Assembly: GCA_014529385.2 (NCBI GenBank)
Contig: CM043959.1
Location: forward strand, 14,073,809 to 14,137,808
From: Adiantum capillus-veneris
Lineage: Eukaryota; Streptophyta; Polypodiopsida; Polypodiales; Pteridaceae
DNA: 64,000 nucleotides
Direction: 5' to 3'
Each line of letters opens with the position of its first letter. The first letter of the stretch is position 1. This document shows, piece after piece, positions 61,249 through 64,000 of the stretch. Made by a program: the position numbers and the translations under genes. Under the pieces are notes generated by a model that made no database searches, had not been told where the DNA came from, and worked only from the letters and a program-made list of their open reading frames with translations.

Positions 61249-61560
61249 TCATACTTTTGTCATTTCATCTACGATAGAAGTGAGAATAATACCTTTAGCA
61301 TTCGTAGAACAGTGTCCACTTCTATTGCACTGAATCCGTATATGTACATTTGATGTACTAGCTCCATCATGACCCCTACTTTGAGCACGTTGAGTTGGGG
61401 CATATGTAAACTGTAACCCAAAGGCGTCAAGGTAAAGCTGCAATACATTTGGTGACTCCAAAAGTTCACACTCTTCCATCCACTTTGCATCCATAGGTGG
61501 ATAGTTCTTGAACTTCACCAAATAGAGTCATGCAACTATCCCCTTGACTTTTCTTTCCTT
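61249..61560 (-). pseudogene. Gypsy D chromodomain
   Basis: LVKFKNYPPMDAKWMEECEL near 61460-61521, followed by ESPNVLQLYLDAFGL. Same core as A2 (LVKFKNYPFKDARWM). A stop lies just upstream. Confidence 0.8.
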
Positions 61561-61670
61561 ATGTGCCAAAATCTGATCAGGTACCAAGATCTCATCAAGT
61601 TCCTCAACTTCTGGCTGATCTTCATCCGGCATATCTTTTGGCACATCAGCCACAAAGGGTCTTAGAAGAC

Positions 61671-62790
61671 CTACTGAAACACATTATGAATCTTCCAAGT
61701 GTCAGACAATTTCAGTCTATATGCAACATCCTTGAACTTCTCAAGTACTTGAAAAGGCCCATAGTAACGCATGCCGAGCTTCGGAAACAACCTTCCCTTG
61801 CCCTTCATCTTCTTTAACCTAGTCTTCAAACCGTAAAAGTACCCAATCACCAGGTAAAAACAACAATTCACAACGGAGATGATTAACAGCCCTTTTCTGC
61901 TTTGCATGAGTCTTCTCCAAGGCAAGCTTGATCTTCTTATACATTTCATCCAAATTCTCAACATAACAATCTACTTCAAAAAGTTTATCCTTTGTGTGAA
62001 AAATGGGAGGAACCTTTTCGCCACCCTCAACAATCTCAAAAGGTGCCTTGCCTGTTGACGAATGCACCGTATTGTTGTACACATACTCAAGCATGGGTAG
62101 ATACTGCTCCCACTTGCCCTTATTATCTGACACATAATATTTCAATAGATCTAAGACAATAGAATTAGTCTAAGACAGTGAAAATAGCCTCTTCTAATTG
62201 CCCATCAGTTTGTGGATGAGATGAGGATGAAAACTTGAGCGTGGTGCCCATGTTTTCAAACAAGCCTCTCCAACAGATGGTCATACGAGGGTCACGATCA
62301 TTAATAAAAGATTGTGACATACCATGGTACGTGAACACATTGTATAAAAAGAACCGTGCCATCTGGTCAGATTTTATCTTCTCCCTGACAGGAATAAAAT
62401 GGGTCTGCTTGCTAAACCTGCAAATAATGGTCCATATACCATCATTCCCTGTCGGCATTCTTGGAAGATCAAAGATAAAATCTATAGCAATGCTTTCCCA
62501 TGGCTTATCTGGAATAGGCAGTGGTTGTAATAACCTTGGTGCCTTTTGCTTGTCAAACTTGACCTTTTGGCAAATCACGCAAGCTCGCACAAAGACATCC
62601 ACATCTCTCCTCAAAGTAGGCCAATAAAAGAATGTCTCGACCGCTTTTATTGTCGCATCTATACCACAATGCCCTGCATACGGTGGGACATGGCTTTCTA
62701 TGATAACCATATGTCGCAATGGCCTAGTGCCACATAGTCTGCCATGCATCATCATAAAACCATCCTTGAGGAGGTAGTGCTCATGGAGTT
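61671..62790 (-). pseudogene. Gypsy D integrase
   Basis: Zinc region VPPYAGHCGIDATIKAVETF and CVICQKVKFDKQKAPRL. Core ESIAIDFIFDLP (first Asp), INDRDPRMTICW (second Asp), HPQTDGQLEEAIFTVL (Glu), so the triad is intact. A stop at about 62165, then KWEQYLPMLEYVYNNTVHSS and GMRYYGPFQVLEKFKDVAYR at the C-terminus in other frames. Confidence 0.9.
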
Positions 62791-62803
62791 GCCCATCTTG
62801 AAA

Positions 62804-63300
62804 CTATTCAAAGATCCTTGCAAAATCTTCATCAGTAGTATACTGTTCTTTCATGTCATCAAGCTCATGATGATAAGGAATTGACACTAAAATTTGTGGC
62901 TTTCTTGATAATGCATCAGTCACAACATTCTTCTTGCCTTTCATATGCAAAATTTGAAAGTGGAACATAGAGAGAATACTTGCCCATCGCATATGCTTTT
63001 CATATAACTTTGACTGTGTCAGGAAGTATCACAAGGTTTGATGATCTGTCAGGACAACAAAATCAGCACCTAACAAGCAGTGCTTCCAACTAGAAAGTGC
63101 CTGAATCATGGCCAGTATCTCTTTCTCATAGATTTACATCGTCTTTTCTGGCCTTGCAAGATTCTGCTCTCGTAAGCTACTAACCCGACCATCTTGCATT
63201 AACACTGCTCCAATACTATTGCCACACGTATCACACTGGACCACAAACGGCTTCCTGAGATCTGATAACACAATTACTAGATCCGAAGTCATCTTTTCCT
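62804..63300 (-). pseudogene. Gypsy D RNase H
   Basis: KPFVVQCDTCGNSIGAVLMQ (first Asp), YEKEILAMIQALSSWKH (Glu), VLTDHQTL (Asp), then MRWASILSMFHFQILHMKGK and VVTDALSRKP. Stops at about 63135 and 63030. Confidence 0.85.
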
Positions 63301-64000
63301 TAAGAGATTAAAAGATGAAATTTCTTTTTGTGTCCACTTGAAAGTGACCTCTTTCTTTTGCAAAGCATGTAGGGGTGAAGTAATCTCAACAAAGTTCCTG
63401 ATAAACCTTCTATAGTAAGAGCATAGCCCAAGAAGCTACGGACATCATGCACAGTCTTCAAATCTGGCCATGTCTTGATTGCTTCAACCTTGGCAAGATC
63501 CATTCCGACACCATCCTTTGACACTATGTGGACAAGAAAGTGAATCTCTTCCAAGAAGAACTCACTTTTCTTAGGATTAACAAGAAACCTGTGAGTGCGT
63601 AGCTCTTTGAACACATGGTCAAGTGATGCCTATGCTCCTCTTCATTCTTTGAGTAGACTATCATGTCGTCAAAGAATGTGCCAACAAACTTTTGATGTGG
63701 GCGGAAAATCTGATCCATCATCCTATTGAACGTAGCAGGAGCATTTATAAGACCGAACAACATCACTAAGAACTCATACAGACCAAATGTCTCTTGTACA
63801 CATCCTCTGGCCTGATACAAATTTGCTGGCACCCACTCTTAAGGTCTATCCTACTGAAATTGCAGCACCCTCTAGTCAATCAAGAATACCATGAATCCTT
63901 GGAATAGGAAACCTATTCTTGATGGTATTCTTATTCAATGCACGGTAATCAATACACATATACCAAGAGCCATCCTTCTTCTGCACTAGAAGCATTGGGG
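63300..64000 (-). pseudogene. Gypsy D reverse transcriptase, partial
   Basis: Enters from the right edge in the fingers ([11 protein letters not shown], with a stop), then [20 protein letters not shown], catalytic box [10 protein letters not shown] (about 63640-63670) and [21 protein letters not shown] frameshift lies near 63600. Ends at the RNase H junction. Confidence 0.88.

Larger units (their letters stand above)
60816..64000 (-). mobile_element. Ty3/gypsy element D, chromovirus, right end off window
   Basis: Minus strand: RT from the right edge, RNase H, integrase, chromodomain, PPT (61106-61114, AAGAGGGGG on the minus strand) and 3' LTR (61103 to 60816, TGTCATGAGG...AGTTTCA, 288 bp). 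Gag, protease and 5' LTR lie beyond 64000. It is related to family A by chromodomain, PPT and LTR start. Inserted into D' at 60815/60816. Confidence 0.88.

Overview
The window is plant nuclear DNA from a repeat-rich genome, probably a land plant with large intergenic spaces. The evidence is long microsatellites, Ty1/copia and Ty3/gypsy LTR elements, L1-type LINEs with plant-style zinc-binding tails, hAT-type MITEs, and an E2 ubiquitin-conjugating enzyme gene with plant-like exons. No bacterial, organellar or CRISPR feature was seen. The only recognisable host gene is the 3' end of a class I E2 (UBC8/UBC10 type), whose last two exons lie at 375-479 and 569-712; its earlier exons are off the left edge. 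A second host-derived piece, the C-terminal end of a BAHD acyltransferase (39939-40295), sits inside transposon debris and is not a working gene.

Layout. 1-713: UBC 3' end. 1846-3484: a non-coding LTR retrotransposon on the minus strand, with short LTRs, PBS-like and PPT-like sites. 3780-4470 and 15480-15910: copia pol remnants. 6965-8650: truncated copy (A1) of chromodomain-type gypsy family A. 12-22 kb: mostly non-coding AT-rich DNA with microsatellites, two LINE fragments (16745-17199 and 19963-20684) and possible cryptic exons near 18.1-18.5 kb. 22907-30485: gypsy family B copy B1 with LTR, leader, gag, protease, RT/RNase H and integrase; its gag is split by a 692-bp hAT-type MITE. 32440-39940: family A copy A2 with 5' LTR, PBS, gag, pol, chromodomain, PPT and broken 3' LTR. 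39900-47025: a scrambled mosaic of BAHD fragment, inverted A-LTR scrap, B2 (minus), LINE-1 and B3 (plus). 47400-48935: end of a chromovirus (C). 48945-57985: LINE-2 (minus), split by a 5.8-kb LINE-3 (plus) and by a second MITE. 58900-60815: gag end of a gypsy element (D', plus). 60816 to the right edge: a chromodomain gypsy element (D, minus) that appears to have landed inside D'.

All transposon genes seen carry stops, frameshifts, deletions or lost catalytic residues, so the region is a graveyard built by successive nesting. The most notable item is the hAT-type MITE family at 24316-25007 and 56143-56828. Both copies have 10-bp terminal inverted repeats, exact 8-bp target duplications and dense subterminal GGAACG/CGTTCC arrays. 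Each insertion also has an unoccupied paralogue of its target site elsewhere in this same window. Coordinates come from reading by eye; boundaries given as approximate may shift by tens of bases.
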